Assembly: GCA_013399115.1 (NCBI GenBank) | Contig: VXAA01003997.1 | Location: forward strand, 82,574 to 146,573 | Source: Anseranas semipalmata | Lineage: Eukaryota > Chordata > Aves > Anseriformes > Anseranatidae | Length of the DNA: 64,000 nt | Direction of reading: 5' to 3' | In this document: positions 47,401 through 60,951 of the stretch, in pieces | Layout of the letters: every line of letters starts with the position of its first letter | How positions within the stretch are numbered: position 1 is the stretch's first letter | The notes under the pieces: generated by a model | What the model was told of the DNA's origin: nothing | Database searches by the model: none | The model's input: only the letters and a program-made list of their open reading frames with translations | Position numbers and translations under genes: made by a program

Positions 47401-50400
47401 AATAAAGCAGTTCTCACCTTAGTAAAGCATTACACAAGTAGCGTTGGAAAGGACAACATTAAATGAAAAATTAATTAATTTTGTGAAACACTGGGCATTA
47501 TGAGGCCAGAACCGTGACTATTTCTTTCATCATTCTTTGTTTTGTGATTATAGTCTTCTGGAAGATGTTTGATTAAAAAAAAATCCCTCCCCTCCAATCT
47601 CAGTTTTGATTAGAACTTAAAACTTTAAGATGAGGGGCTACGCAGAACACACTTTCTTTAATATCTGAGGTACATATTTCTTCTTCTGAAATACTGTATT
47701 AATATCAATTACTAAAAAAAGAAAAAAAGGACCGTGACAATCTTTTGAAAAGCTAACCATGAAATATAAAAAATAGTTGAGCTTTGCAGCTGTAAGTTTT
47801 CAATTGACTGAAATGTTTTGCTTTTTAAAGTATTTCTGCTCTATTTGCTTCCTGCTAGTTTCCCTGAAGTTTCTTTTTTTTTTTTCCTCTTTTCATCAAT
47901 TTAATTAATAGGTGATAGAGTTTAAAAGCTGGACTTAGATGGAGCAAAATGGGTTTCCTATTCTTGCTTCCATATGTTTCACACAGTGTTTTCAGAACAA
48001 ATGAAAGGGCGTTGTACTATAATCTGCTTATGATTTGGTAACCCTTTTATACTCAGTGTTGCTTATTGGCAGCCATATTCTCAACTGCAGGAACCGTTGG
48101 AGATCTTGCAGCCTTTCAAACTGTTAGCTGTTTCACTTTCTAAGGACTCCTCTTTTTTCCTGACATTCTTGAACCGACTTGCTGTATATACATTGTTCAT
48201 AAAAGGGAAAGAGCAATGAAGAAAGAGAAGGGGAGGAAAGAAAAAGCTGGTCAGAACACTTCCTTCATTCTTTATATCATCCTGCTGTCAAAAATGTATT
48301 TCAAAGTATGCTAAGCTGTCATGCAATCATAGTTATTCAGAACAAAACAAAACAAAACAAAAGAGATAACCTAAAAGAGATTTGAGATAATGTTGCTATT
48401 TTTTATTTTCTGGTAGTTTTTTTCTGATGTGTCTTCCTTCTCGTCTCTTCCGCCTCCCCTTCTTTCTCCCCTATCTTAAGTTGTAAGAGAATACTGATAA
48501 CATTTTGGTATGGGCTATATAGGCAAGATGAAGATGATAACATAATCTGACATAGATTTGAGTTGATTTGGGGGGAAACAGTATAATTCATTATTAAAAA
48601 AAAAAAGTGCACACCATTCTTTTGCTTATTGTAGCCTCAATTTTAGAGCCAACAGAACTTGTCAAAATCGATCTAAAGTATACCCATAGAACAGATGAAA
48701 TATTCAGAGTACCTGGCTAGGTAATATTGTACATATTCATAATGTACAGTAAGACGAGAATCAAATTCAGAGAGGTTTACTAGCCTGAGCTGTAAAGAAT
48801 ACAGATAGAAATATGGCTGAATTACCAAATTAACGATATGTTGACAAGTAGCATGTATGCGGTGAGGAGAAATGAGAGAAGCTCATGTGAAGGTAAACTT
48901 TTTTTCAGTGTTTTTGGTGACTGGATTGTTTGCATGCAAGTTCTTATTTGTTATCAGAGTAGACAATTTAAGTTGTTGTTTGCACAGATGGGCTATTAGC
49001 CTGATGGTTGGCATTCCAGATAACTAAAGTATTCTGCAATGATTATTCATTATATGCATTATAAGTAAAATGCATTTGGTTGGTAGATATTCTAAAATAC
49101 GTTCTGATAGTCTTAAAAACAAATGCTTTTGAATATTAAATGATCACTCAGTCATTGCCAAAGATGAAACCAAAGTTTAAATCTTGCTCGTCTACATGCA
49201 GTGAGAGAAATGCTATTTTGGATGTAAATGTAATCACAAACTTGTGCATTCAGACTATAATTAAAACATTATGAAAGTAGAGCATTTAGTGATGTTATCA
49301 TAACTTGATAAGGCTTGGCATGCTCTTCACCAAGAACTGTAGCATTTTAAGGTTGCAAGTATTTTCCAAACAAATAAAAGTAGTTAACTAAAATTATTCT
49401 ATGCGCTTATAAAAATGTGGGCAGATCAAGTGATAAGTAACAACTTCACTGCTCTTAGTTCTTGATAGATTTTTTTAATTAACAAATACAAATTTAAGTT
49501 GCACCTTCGCGTAAGAAATTGGCTTTTTGACTGAAGAACAATAGCACTTAAAACAGATTAAGTGATAATTTCTGTAAATATTCAAGCATTATTGTCTGAA
49601 AACTTACAAGCTCGATAAATGAGAATACTTTATAAATACTGTAAGCTAGATAAGTAATTTTTAGAACTTTGAGCTAATGGGGAGGATAGATGGGCAAATG
49701 ATTGCAAACTATCTAAAGCTAATGAGAGCTACATGCAGTAGTACGTGTTAGTTGTGAATTTTTACTTAAGATTTAGTTGGAGTTGATAAAGAAAAAACAT
49801 TCACTAAACAAATAATGAAAGCTTTTTGTCAATTATGCCTTCTCCCTGACAGCTTAGCCAACTGAGTTCAAGAGTCTTCTCTTTTTTGAGCGTGCTACCT
49901 TGATAGTGGACCTCATGCCCCTAGGAATGCTGAAGGTTCTTGTACTCCTATAGTTTGGATTAGTGTCCTGTGTTTTTCCTGGCAGTTTATTTATGTTGCT
50001 CTTGCCTAGTTATCACTCTCTGTGCAGAATAGGAAATGTTTTAGGAATTCTGTAAAAACAGGGGTGAGGCAGCTGAGGTGATGGGTCAGTGTGCCTCTTG
50101 GGATAGCTGAACAGTTGACTCAGCAATTGCTTTAATGATTTAAAGGCTTAATAGATGGTCTAGACTTCTACCATCCTTGCTTTCTTTCTCAAGGTCATGT
50201 TTTATACAGCTGTGGAAAGGTAGGAGCTCGTTGTTGTGTTTGAACAATGTCACATACTGTGATGATTTCTGTTCCACTTTGCTTCTAAATCTTGGGCTTA
50301 GGTAATATGTAGCCATTCAAGGTAAGGCAGTCATGCATACCCAGAAGCAAAAGATAGGAAGCTTATGAGTCTGCAAGTTCCCGAGACAAGCTGGATTTAT

Positions 50401-52235
50401 GTCTAGTTCCTCCCTAATAGCTTTTGTGTCTATTTGCCAGTTTCAGGCAAACTCTGACAGAACAGAACTTCTCATATGTTTAAATTTCTGAAAGGTATTG
50501 AAAATATGAGTAGGTAGGGAAGTCCAAGTAAGTAATACTACTTGACTTGCCAGCTGATGAGTCTGTCTGCTTTTGGGTCTGAATACGGCAAAGGATTTGC
50601 TCGTCCTGTCTCTGGTAACTGGGTAGGGAGGGATCTGTGTGCCTGTGGGTGATGGGACTATGTGAGAAGTGTTCGGGAGAACAGGAGTTAATGTTAGAAG
50701 AGCCTGTAAAATAAATAAAAGTGGGGAAGCTGAGATTACTTTTGCACAAAACTGCAGACAGGAAGTCAGTCTCAGCTAGTTCTACAACTCTCGGATCAAT
50801 TTATTTACTGGCATTGATTCAAATAAAAATATATTTGATAAACACTATTCAGCAATTAACATTTTCTCTTCACTTACAGTATCTATTTGTAGTATAAGAT
50901 TTGCATTCTGGTCACAAAATTTAAAAAGTAGTTTTTTCTTTTCAGATCAGAATAAAATAATTACTTCTATTGATATTAAATTCCACTGCCGTTCTTCGAA
51001 TATATCTTCATGTGATTTTATGTAGGATCACTGATTATATTTAGGAATATGTGGTGATTTGATACGTGATTTAATCTGAAATTAAATAGCATCCAAATAC
51101 AGAATTAAAGGATGTTTTCCCTTATGTACCTCAGATACATATTATTTTGAGCAACTTTGACTCAAGGCAGAGGACTAGTTTTGTTTTAGAGTGAAGGGGA
51201 TAATTAAATGTACTGTGATTTGTTCTGCATATTTTTTTCCTAATAATACTTCCTTGAGCCAAATCACTGGTAAATTCAATGGAAACCTTTAATTAACATC
51301 TCTAATTTAATCATGTTGCTTTTACGACTTTGTGAAGCTTATTTTAACATGAAAACCCTATTGTCAAGATACGATGCTTGTAATTAAAGCAAGTAATACA
51401 AGGCATTTTATTGTGTATTTATAAACAAATGTATATACGGTCCAATTTATACATCTAGGACTATTTGATTATGAATACTGCTCTCTGGTATTGATCTCAT
51501 TTCAGTGTTTATTTCAAATGTACAGTTACTACTCTAAATGTCACTCATTATGGCAAAATAAGATTAAAGGGTTGGGTTTTCTATTCTCCAAAATAATGCT
51601 TTCTAGTAACATTTATCTGCCAGCTACTAGTGTGTTTACTGCAGCTAAACAGGATTTTTAGTAGTGATTGGTGCTGATTCATCTCACTAGCTCTTAATTG
51701 GAATATGAACATTTAAATGCTCTTTTAAAAATCTTCACTGTAATACATATATTTCATAAGGACTTGAGATAATTTCTTTCTGCGGCATTTCTTGCATAGT
51801 CATTTCATCTGTGTTCAATGAATTGTATAAAGAGCAATCATCATTGACAAGCTGAATTGGAAAACTGCTGTTTTGCACTGTACTGTTGTATTGAAGTAAA
51901 TCTCATATATTTGGAGTTAATGTAGAAAATCTCATACCATACTGGAAGGGGGAGAATGTGTGCACAGTTTCCTTATGGTCATGTTCTAAGAACACTTCTA
52001 AAGAATTTATTTAAAAAGTAAGGCGTTTATTACAAATTAGTTTGCCTGTCTTCAGTTAGCCTGCAGATTTGCCTACAAAGGTGATCTTGGCCATGTTTGT
52101 ATTATCTTGATAACAGGAAACTATCACCATGTGATTTTGTTTGGATTTGCCATAATCTTTTAATCTGTGGTATATGGCCTTACGTAGCTTTATTAGGCTT
52201 CCTAAACAGGTGGTAAAGGAAGTCTTTCCTTTTGG
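41421..52235 (+). other. KLHL5: Presumed KLHL5 first intron, left part
   Basis: About 10.8 kb of AT-rich sequence without a recognisable exon. It contains an (AAT)n run near 43361-43378, a 27-A run (46376-46402) and an (AAAAC)n run (48342-48362). Non-coding 5'UTR exons could be present but cannot be identified without transcripts. Confidence 0.6.
46376..46402 (+). repeat. Poly-A run of 27
   Basis: An uninterrupted A homopolymer, preceded and followed by AT-rich unique sequence. No processed gene copy is recognisable upstream of it. Confidence 0.97.
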
Positions 52236-53429
52236 CAGGACTTGTTCACAAGTTCGTGAGGGGAAAATCCTGCTTAACTAACTTAATTTCCTTTTTACAA
52301 GGTTACCCACCTAGTTGACCAAGGGAAGCCAGTAGATGTAATCATTTTGGATTTCTGCAAAGCTTTTGATACTGTCTCTCACAGTATCCTTCTGGGTGAA
52401 ATGTTGGCTGATGAGTCAGGCCCAAAGTATAGTAAATGAGGTTACGTCAGGCTGGCGGCCAGCCACTAGTGGGGTTCCTCGAGGCTACATTGTAGGGTCA
52501 GTTCTCTTTGATATTTTTATAAATGATCTGGATGTGGGACTCAAATGCATACGAAGTAAGTTTGTGGATGACACGAAGTTAGGAGGAGCTGTTGACTCCC
52601 TTGTGGATAGGCAGCTCTTGCAGAGAAATCTTGACAAATTAAAGGGCTGGGCAATCACCAACCGCATGAACAAGAGCAAGTGCTGGATTCTGCACCTGTG
52701 ATGAGGCAACGCTGGCTATACGTATAGATGGGGGAATGAGAGGCTGGAGAGCAGCCCCACAGAAAGGGATCTGGGGGTTTTGATCAATGGCAAGTTGAAT
52801 GAGTCAACAGTGTGCCCTGGCAGCAAAAGGGCCAACTGTACCCTGGGGTGCGTCAAGCACAGCATTGCTAGCCCGTTGAGGGAAGTGATTGTCCCACTCT
52901 GCTCTGCATTGGTGTGGCCTCACCTTGAGTACTGTGTGCAGTTTGGGGTGCCACAATATAAGAAGGACATAAAACTATTAGAGAGCATCCAAAGGTGGTG
53001 AAGGGTCTAGAGGGCAAGATGTATGAGGAGTGGCTGAAGTCACTTGGTTTGTTCAGCCTAGAGAGGAAGAGACTGAGGGGAGGCCTCATGGCGGCCTGCA
53101 GCTTCCTCATGAGGGGAGCGGAGGGGCAGGCGCTGATCTCTGCTCTCTGGTGACAGCGACAGGACCCGAGGGAACGGTATGGAGCTGTGACAGGGGAGGT
53201 TCAAGCTGGATGTTAGGAAAAGGTTCCTCAGTGAGAGGGTGGTCAGGCACTGGCACAGGCTCCCCAGGGAAGAGGTCACAGCCCCAAGCCTGCCAGAGTT
53301 CAAGAAGCATTTGGACAATGCTCTCAGAAATATAGTTTAATTTTTAGGTAGTCCCCTGTGAAGCCAGGAGTTGGACTCGATGATCCTTGTGGATCCCTTC
53401 CAGCTCAGGATAGTCTATGATTGTATGAA
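52236..53429 (+). mobile_element. CR1 LINE, 5'-truncated, decayed ORF2, 3' tail present
   Basis: The first part reads like the CR1 reverse transcriptase region (GKPVDVIILDFCKAFDTVSH in order, then TSGWRPATSGVPRG, then SKFVDDTKLGG). The middle reads CPGSKRA and HLEYCVQFGVPQYKKDIKLL. The end has the CR1 3'UTR phrase GTTGGACTCGATGATCC and the tail TCTATGATTGTATGA. The catalytic FADD motif is changed to FVDD and there are many frameshifts and stops, so the copy is dead. A deletion just after the first part is apparent from the shortened spacing. The 5' boundary is approximate. Confidence 0.93.
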
Positions 53430-56400
53430 ATATCTGCAGAACAGTGTTTTGCAAAACTCATCCATAGCAGGGATGTTTCTAGAGGAGATAATTTGTGCTG
53501 GAGCGTTACTGTCTTGGGATTGGTTTTACCTTGTTTTCATTAGAGTCTGCTGTACCAGTATTCCTGGAGTGTACAAACTGGGAATCTTTTGCTTCTCTTA
53601 ATCTTTGTGTGACTTTGAGCTGTTTGGTAGAGAAAACTATTTTTGTGAGTTTGGGGATTGAAACGTCATAGTGTTGTCCATTTTGTATTATAACTGAATT
53701 TTAACTGGAAAAAAAACAGACATGATGTACTTGGAGTGCAAACTTTTTGAGGGTGAATAAGCTTCAAGGTGCTTACTGCACTGTTCACTTAGGAATAGCT
53801 CTGCATTATGGTTTTACTTGTAAATGGTGCAGTTCCTGATAATGCTTGGGTATCACTTAGACAGAAACCGATGTTTAATGTTTTAATGTTAAAGAAATGT
53901 AAATGTTTTGAGTCACAACTATTGTTCTGTGTGATCCACTATGATGCTTGAGCCAAAAACATCTAGGATCTAGCAGTATAATCTTCTATTATATATGGAA
54001 ATCTTTGTCCATTTTTTTTTCTTTCCTATCTCAAAACAAACTGCAAAACAGGCTGTTGCTCTATACAGGTCTTTTCATGCTAATGTAAAGCTGTGTGCTC
54101 TAAAGGCAGCGTTTCTAAACATATGGCTTGTACCTCTCAAGGGGGATGTGTAGTGCTAAGTGGCAGACAGTTGCAATGCAGTGCCCAGGATTTGGCAGCA
54201 GCTCATTTCTGCAAGTCAGAACAATGACTTTAAATGCATACAGTCAGTAACTGTAGTAGTTTTCTCTTTTGCTCCTGGATGAATTATACTGTTCTGCTGT
54301 AAGGGACTTTTCACATGAATGTGAATGAGAAGTGTTTGCACTTATAAAAACTTTGGTATAGGAAGCAATTATTATTTTATAGAATCACAGACCATGAGCA
54401 TAGCTATCTTTCTGAAGTCTTTCTTGAACAATTTCTATAATTTTTGGACTGGAACACAGGAATTGAAAAGAAAAAAGAAAGGAAACATTTAACACTTTAA
54501 ATATAATCATACTTAAAAGTGGGATCAAAAATTCAGGGTTTGTCTATAGCAGTTTTCTTTGGACAGTTATTTTAATGCCTCAAAATATTTTAAAGTTTAA
54601 AATCCCTTTTTAAAAGGAATTAAATTTTGAATGCCTTTTAATGCTGTAAGTATGCATTTGATTAATTGATGAACATCTTACGGTCAGTGAACCACTCATA
54701 TGCTTCAGAATAAATATCTAGGATCTCTAAACGTTGGCAATAATGTATTATCTCATTACATTTTAATGAGTCTATTTATGTCTCAAATATATCTTTTTAT
54801 ATGTAATGCTTTTGTTAAGAAGTAAAGTATTTTTTCAGGAGAGAAACAACTCTCCTGCAGTCAAAACAAGGACTTCAGTTATTTTGACGTTCATTCTTAG
54901 TTGGCACTTAAAAGGATCATTAATATCTAGATCATTAATATAAGGACTAGCTAAGCCTCTATGTCCCTAGATCTTCAATTTAAAAATGAATAATTTTAAA
55001 TTAGCTTGACAGAATAAATACCTTGAAAATACTGTATCTGAGTTGCCATGAAGTTGGATGGCAATAGTTTTTCAAAGCCAAAATGTAGCAGTGACAATAA
55101 AAATGTTGTCATGAAAAGGGATGTTGAGATTCAAATCTTAAAAGTGCCTCAAAAATGTATTCAATAAATATATTTGCTTATTTGAAAATGTAACTGACTG
55201 CCAAGTGAAAAAAAGAAAAGTCGTAATAAATAAAAGTGCTTAGACCTAATTAGTTAAATAATGATTTTTCTGTACAGTCCAGTGATGCACTGAGATATAT
55301 CTGAATATTTGGAGTGTATCTACCCTCAAATTATACAGAAGATACAGAAGTATCTTAGGAGTAAAAATGTTGCCTAAATTTTAACTATTTGCTGGATTGC
55401 AATCTTCCTTTAACATTTGTATGAATAAACAGATAATACGTAATATCAAAGAATGTCAGTAAAGCTTTTGGTTAGATTAAAAAAAAAAAAAAAGCTAATT
55501 TTGCTGTTTTTTTCTTTGCTTTCTATATCTCTGTGTATAAAAACTGTGTCAAACTGTTCTGAAAATATTGAAATGAGTGATTCATAAAGCTGCCATGCCA
55601 TGTTGTTGGTGTTACTTATTTGCAGTATTGCAAGTTTAACACACAGTGTGCATTCAAATGTTTTTCTTTTGTTCACAAGGTATAATCTGGGAAACTCCTC
55701 CACTGCTAACAGTCTGCAGGAATTTCTTTATTACTCTGTGGAGCTGCTTATATGGGAGAAGTTGAGTACTTAAATGGTCAGCTGCTCCTCTCTTTAGAAT
55801 ATCAATCTGATCAGTCAAAATCCAAATTCTCAAAACTGTCTTCACAGTAAGCTTCCACAACCTCATTAGTGTCAACAGAAATATGTTCACAAAGAGGACA
55901 TATTTAAAATGTTGTTATGATTCACCATGAGATAGAAAATGGTTATTCAGCTGCAATAAAGGTCAGAAAAAATGTGTGCTCTTCATTTGCTTTTCGTTAA
56001 ACAAAAACTTTTGTCTTAGTAAATGAAAAAATTTTTTAGAATCCTTGCAAAGTCTGTGTATATTGCGTTTGATTGAGATGCTACCATCCAGTTTACCTTT
56101 TTTAGCAGGTTTCTAAGAAACGTGTTAGTGCATTAGAAAGATTTACAATGGGAGACCATGGGCTGGGTGTGGGTGTTTGGATCTGTGAGCACCCACCACC
56201 AGAAGAAATCATGTGAAAGGTGAGGTTTGAGTGGTCCAAGTAAGCGGCAGTCCTGCCAACTCATCATTTGAGATGTCCTCAGAGGTCTGTTAACTGCCAG
56301 CAGGGGGACCTTATAAAATCTATCACATTATTCACAGTAAGATTAATGAGAACAAGAAGAGGACCTCAATTATTTCTGAGCAATCTTACCAATTTAAACT

Positions 56401-58981
56401 GAAGAATTAAGTGCCACTTGCCTCATTTTGTCATTTTTTATACAAGGTTTTATCTAGTTTATATGAAACAGAAAAATATTTTGTATATTTACATATATAT
56501 GAATGTACTTTAGAACTGTAAGTTGAGAGAGCATATAGAGGAACAAGAGTTTCTACAATCTAGAAAAATGAAAGAAAATAAAAAACAGTTTTGTTTTTTC
56601 ATCTTTTGAAACTACAGCACATTTTGTTTTTTCTAATCTCTGTTTGAGCCCATAGCTTCGCAGCTGGAAAAAAGCAATAATTAGGCTGTATTTCCCAGTA
56701 AGTCATGAGAAAGTGCTGAAAAAGCACCAGAGTTGGCAAATCTGCTATTGTTGTAGTAGACTTTTACTGGGACAGTTTGAATTTCAAATGAGTCTGTTGT
56801 ACAAGAAAGAGAATTCAGGTCAGTCCTTATGTATAATGGATTTACCATACCAGTGGAAATAGACGTATTTAAAGCTTACTTTTTATAGTTAAACGGATAG
56901 CTAAAAACCTACTGCTGTGGTGAACGTTAACAAATACACCAGTCACTTACCCTGTTTATCCACCTTTGAGGAACACCAAACACCAACACAAAGCATAAGG
57001 AGAGGATAAATAAAAAGACGTCATTTTGTTATTACTTCTTGAATTGTACTAGGGTTTCACCCAACTTGCAGTTGCACCGCGGATGGTGTTTGAACACTGC
57101 AGTTAAGCTTTTGAAAATTACATAGCTGTGTATGTAAAAGGTGGATAGGGACTGGATTTCATATCTTTTCAGTTAAACATGCGTACAGTTTTTATGCTTA
57201 TATATTAAATCATTATCCTTCTAAAATATTTCCATGTTTGACTGTGCTTAAGTGAAATCCCCAGCAAAGATGGTAACAACTTCGTATATTTACCTACCTG
57301 ATCGTCTAACCTCCCAAGTTACCCTTAACTGTTTTCTGGATATGCTGCAAAGGTCGTGGTATGTAACTTCTGGTAGACTAGGAGGTTAGCAAGGTACAAT
57401 TTCTGAAATTCAGCATCTCTTGTAGAGAACAGCTGGAATACTGTTTCTATAGAAATGAGCTTTGATAGCTTTTGTGAGACACAGTTTCATAAATAACTGT
57501 ATTCTGAGCAATGGTGGGTGAGCTTTCCAGGTTAAAACTAGCCCTTTCAGCATTGCCGTTCTCAAGAAAATAGCATGATTTTCTCCTAACATGAAACAGA
57601 GCATTTGTTTTTTGGTTGGTAAAATTGGGCACTATTTACATTTTCATATGGGCTCTGCATATAGCCTGTTCTAACGAATGCTACAAGTATCCTAATTACA
57701 AGATCAGAGGAGCATATTTTGTAGCTCGTAATGTTCATCTGAGAGATAGTAACTTCCACTTTTGATGGTCAGTGTAGGTAGAAAGAAGCACTTCTATAAA
57801 TTTGTTGATTTTGTATCCTGAAGAGCTGAACAGACTAGCTGAACTGTGAAGACTGAAAATGTAGTTCTGTTTATCAAGGACTGATAAAATCCAGTGTCTC
57901 TTTGTCGTTCTAAAATTGTTGTTAGTACTTGCATGTGATTGCAATGACTCTCAGCATTTTAGACCTAACTAGCTCCATACATCATAGAGGAAATAGGCTA
58001 TTTTTTTCAGAGGAAATATAAGTTAGTCATTATGTATTTTGTCCTTTTGACTTGATTTCTTCCTCATTCAAGTAAAGAAATTTTTGGGTATTTTAATGCA
58101 TTACATACACTACCTATCTAGTGGGAGTTCTGTCTCAGAAGTATACGTATGTCTTTTTCACTCCTCTGTCACAGTATCTTGAACCTGATCTGAAACAGCT
58201 GATCCCATGTGATGAGAAAGAAGCAAAGGTCTTCTGTTGTCCATTTTGCAGGGGGTGCTTCTGGTGTCTTGGACAGTGACCAGTTAGCTTTTGTTGCTTT
58301 TGCTTTCAGTGAAGTGTAAGTGAATGGAAACCATTAGTTCATTTCAGATATAGAATGCTAGAAATTTTTGGTTGCTGCAGACCTAGATTTGAATCAAAAC
58401 ACAGCAAGATGAAAGGCTTTATAATCCAGTACCAGTCCCTTGAGCCTTCCAGGCTGTTCTTGTGCTGATTTTCTTTTATTTTTATTTATTTATTTTTTAA
58501 GTTAGTGCATGTCCCGTAACAGGAAAAAAAAATATTCAGTTTTTTGCCATTCAGTACTCAGTTCAGTTTCTCCTCAGTACAGTTATCTTTGGACTGGTTT
58601 TAGTCTTTTCTGTAAATTTATTCTTCAGCAGTGCAGAAAGAATTTTGTTTGCTTTGTGCAGTTTTTTCCTCTCTGTAGTAGCAAGAGTTAACAGAGATTC
58701 TAAGATGCAGTACAGGAATTACGTTCATTTGTGGTTTAAGAAAAGGGGGTGGTATTCAGCTCCTGAAAGGGCTTTAATGAATACTGTTTGGTGTTTTTGA
58801 AAGCTAATGGTCAGAGGAGAGCAACAGAAACAGCCTTGGAGCTTTTAGGGTAAACTGCTTAGCATTTTTCCTGATTGAGGTGATTGTTTCACCTTCCCTT
58901 TTTACCTCAGGATTTTTCATCATCCATTGCCTTTTGTTGGTATTCAGATGACATACCATTAAAGAAGCCGTTTCTGTGTGA
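53430..58981 (+). other. KLHL5: Presumed KLHL5 first intron, right part
   Basis: AT-rich, no exon or recognisable gene. A 15-A run is near 55480. AGAATCACAGACCATGA at about 54381 vaguely resembles a CR1 tail but nothing upstream supports an element. The 58884-59114 open frame is a shadow overlapping the KLHL5 exon in another frame. Confidence 0.65.
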
Positions 58982-59137
58982 ATGCAATCCTTTCCCCCCT
59001 CCTTCTCCTGTAGAATCTCTGCTTGCCACAGACGGGCAGAGCATGTGTTTCTCTTGTCTTGGTTGGGTGCACAAATCTTCTTTTATGTGTGCTGCTTCTT
59101 ACCCTGTTGCCTAGACGATCACTGGCTTTCACTAAGG
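58982..59137 (+). CDS. KLHL5: Alternative in-frame N-terminal extension of KLHL5
   Basis: The frame of KLHL5 stays open for 52 codons upstream of the MSGSRK start, from ATG at 58982 (preceded directly by a stop codon at 58979-58981). It includes a hydrophobic stretch, VFLLSWLGAQIFFYVCCFLP, followed by CCLDDHWLSLR. As I recall it, the 755-residue human isoform carries a 46-residue extension ending RCLDDHLVSLR immediately before MSGSRK, so the C-terminal ten or so residues of the extension are conserved. The 709-residue isoform lacks it. The extension would need a first exon transcribed in place, because the acceptor at 59114 would remove it. The ATG context is weak (T at -3). Confidence 0.5.
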
Positions 59138-59514
59138 ATGTCTGGTTCTCGTAAAGAGTTTGACGTGAAGCAGATTTTAAAAATCAGATGGAGGTGGTTT
59201 GGTCACCAGGCATCAGCCCCTAATTCTGCAATTGAAAACCACCAGGGAGACTTCTGGAATAGAGGACAAAATGTAACAACTGGTGGCACAAAGTTTTTAG
59301 ATTCAGGTAACCTACCTTTAACATCGGTTGGTTACAGAAGGTCTAGCCAACAGGATTTCCAGAATTCACCTCCTTGGCCAATGGCATCCACCTCAGAAAT
59401 CCCTGCATTTGAATTCTCTGCAGAAGACTGTGGAGGTGCACGTTGGCTTGACAGACAAGAAACAGATGATAGAGCAAGTGAAGAAGAAAATGAATCGGAC
59501 AGCAGTTCGTGCAG
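59138..59514 (+). CDS. KLHL5: KLHL5 N-terminal coding exon
   Basis: From ATG at 59138 the frame reads MSGSRKEFDVKQILKIRWRW and ends in EENESDSSSCR, spliced at GTTAAT after 59514 (phase 2). Human KLHL5 starts with the same MSGSRKEFDVKQILKIRWRW and shares the SSSCR end, so identity is very secure. KLHL5 is a BTB-BACK-Kelch protein that recruits substrates to the Cullin-3 ubiquitin ligase. This exon carries only the low-complexity N-terminal region; the BTB and Kelch exons lie beyond 64 kb. The start has A at -3, a good context. A strong acceptor (CTTCTTACCC...TTGCCTAG, ending at 59114) suggests an internal exon starting at 59115. The frame is also open upstream to ATG 58982 (see that entry). 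Confidence 0.95.
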
Positions 59515-60882
59515 GTTAATTATTACTTTCCTATTGTGAGAAATGTGTTTTCATTTCATGTTTACAGATGGCATGCATGTATAGGCTAGCCTCTATCCTA
59601 GATTAAAATGCTTCAGAAACCTAGCAGTTGCTGTGCATCAGAAGCAGAAAATGATTTATAACTGGTTTCAGTTTGTTTACTATGACCTTTTTAAAAGGTA
59701 ATGTTATTTAGTCAATGTGGATAAATAGTGTGAGCATGTGCATGCACTCGCTTGTGTTTTAAATATTACACCTAAAACTTGCTGCTGTGAACGAGGTAAT
59801 GTCCTTTACATGATAATGTTACAGGATGCTTTTTAAATTATTTTGAAGTGACGCTGTTTGTCTAGTTATGCTAAGAATCCGTCCCATGCCAGTTTGGAGA
59901 AAAACATGAAAATTTAAGCTTCTTTTGACTCTTACCTGATGTTTCCACGTATTTCTATAGATGAGGGAGATTAAACTGTAAAGAATATTTAGGCTGAAAG
60001 ACAAAAAATATCATTTTTGCTTGTGCATATACAACTTGAAAAAAATAATCTATTGAAAGTCAAGCAGTTTGTGCTGTAAATTAATATCAAAAGGTTGCTT
60101 TAAAATGATTGCAGTTGTCTGTTCAGGTGTCTTAAACTGTGTACCTAGCTTAAAAAGAAAAAATGGCTTTATTGTGTCTATAAAGATCTTTTGGTGTTCT
60201 TCTCTTACGTATCATTACTAAATATGAAACTGTAAAGTTTGTTCTTAAATGAAAGGTGTTTACCAGTTGGTGGAAAATTAGGCAAGTTAATGTCTTTCTT
60301 GTTAAGTATTAGTTTTTTACCTCCTTTAAGTGCCTAAGTCAGCCGTTCTTCACTGAAAGTATCTTTCCTCTTTTATACTGCATATAGTGCATAATAGCTT
60401 ACCATGTCTAGTAAATTTTATGGTATTTGCTTTCTTGATTTTAAGATAACTTTGCAATGATGTGGCATTTTGGAAGGTATGGCTATTTAAAAGGATACAC
60501 TGTTTAATAAAGCATATTAGGGACAGATCAATCTAGTTAGAGCAGTTTTACTGGTCTGCATTCCCCAGGAGAAGAATTCATTTAGTGCAAGGGCAAAGCA
60601 GTCCAGAATATAAACGCTAACTGTTTATGGTTTATATAACCTTTGAAGATTGGAGGAAAGGAGGAAGGGTAAAAATGCTTAGGAGTCAACACGGTGTATT
60701 TGTTTTTGTCACTGAACTGCAAAAGTACTAGAGTTACAGGGAAAGGAAGTAATGCATACTGCTTCTTCGTAACATCAGCCTTATCATGCTGCAACAACTA
60801 CATAGCTATAAATAACGTTCCTCTGAAGAGTTCTTATTTTAAGTGATATTCAGGTATGAATTTTTAAATAGCGGTGTCACTA

Positions 60883-60951
60883 GATAATAATATATATAAT
60901 AATATATGATATATATGTAACATCACCATATCACATCTATTTGTGATGTGA
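60883..60951 (+). repeat. AT-rich low-complexity patch with inverted repeat
   Basis: The region 60883-60917 is almost pure A/T with ATATAT-type repetition. It is followed by TCACAT (60931-60936) and its reverse complement ATGTGA (60946-60951), able to form a short stem. Confidence 0.7.

Noticed and set aside
54375..54410. AGAATCACAGACCATGA resembling a CR1 3' tail
   Set aside because: Only one degenerate octamer-like unit, and no CR1 sequence on either side.
59328..59519. 63-codon frame overlapping the KLHL5 exon
   Set aside because: Out-of-frame shadow of the well-supported KLHL5 reading frame.
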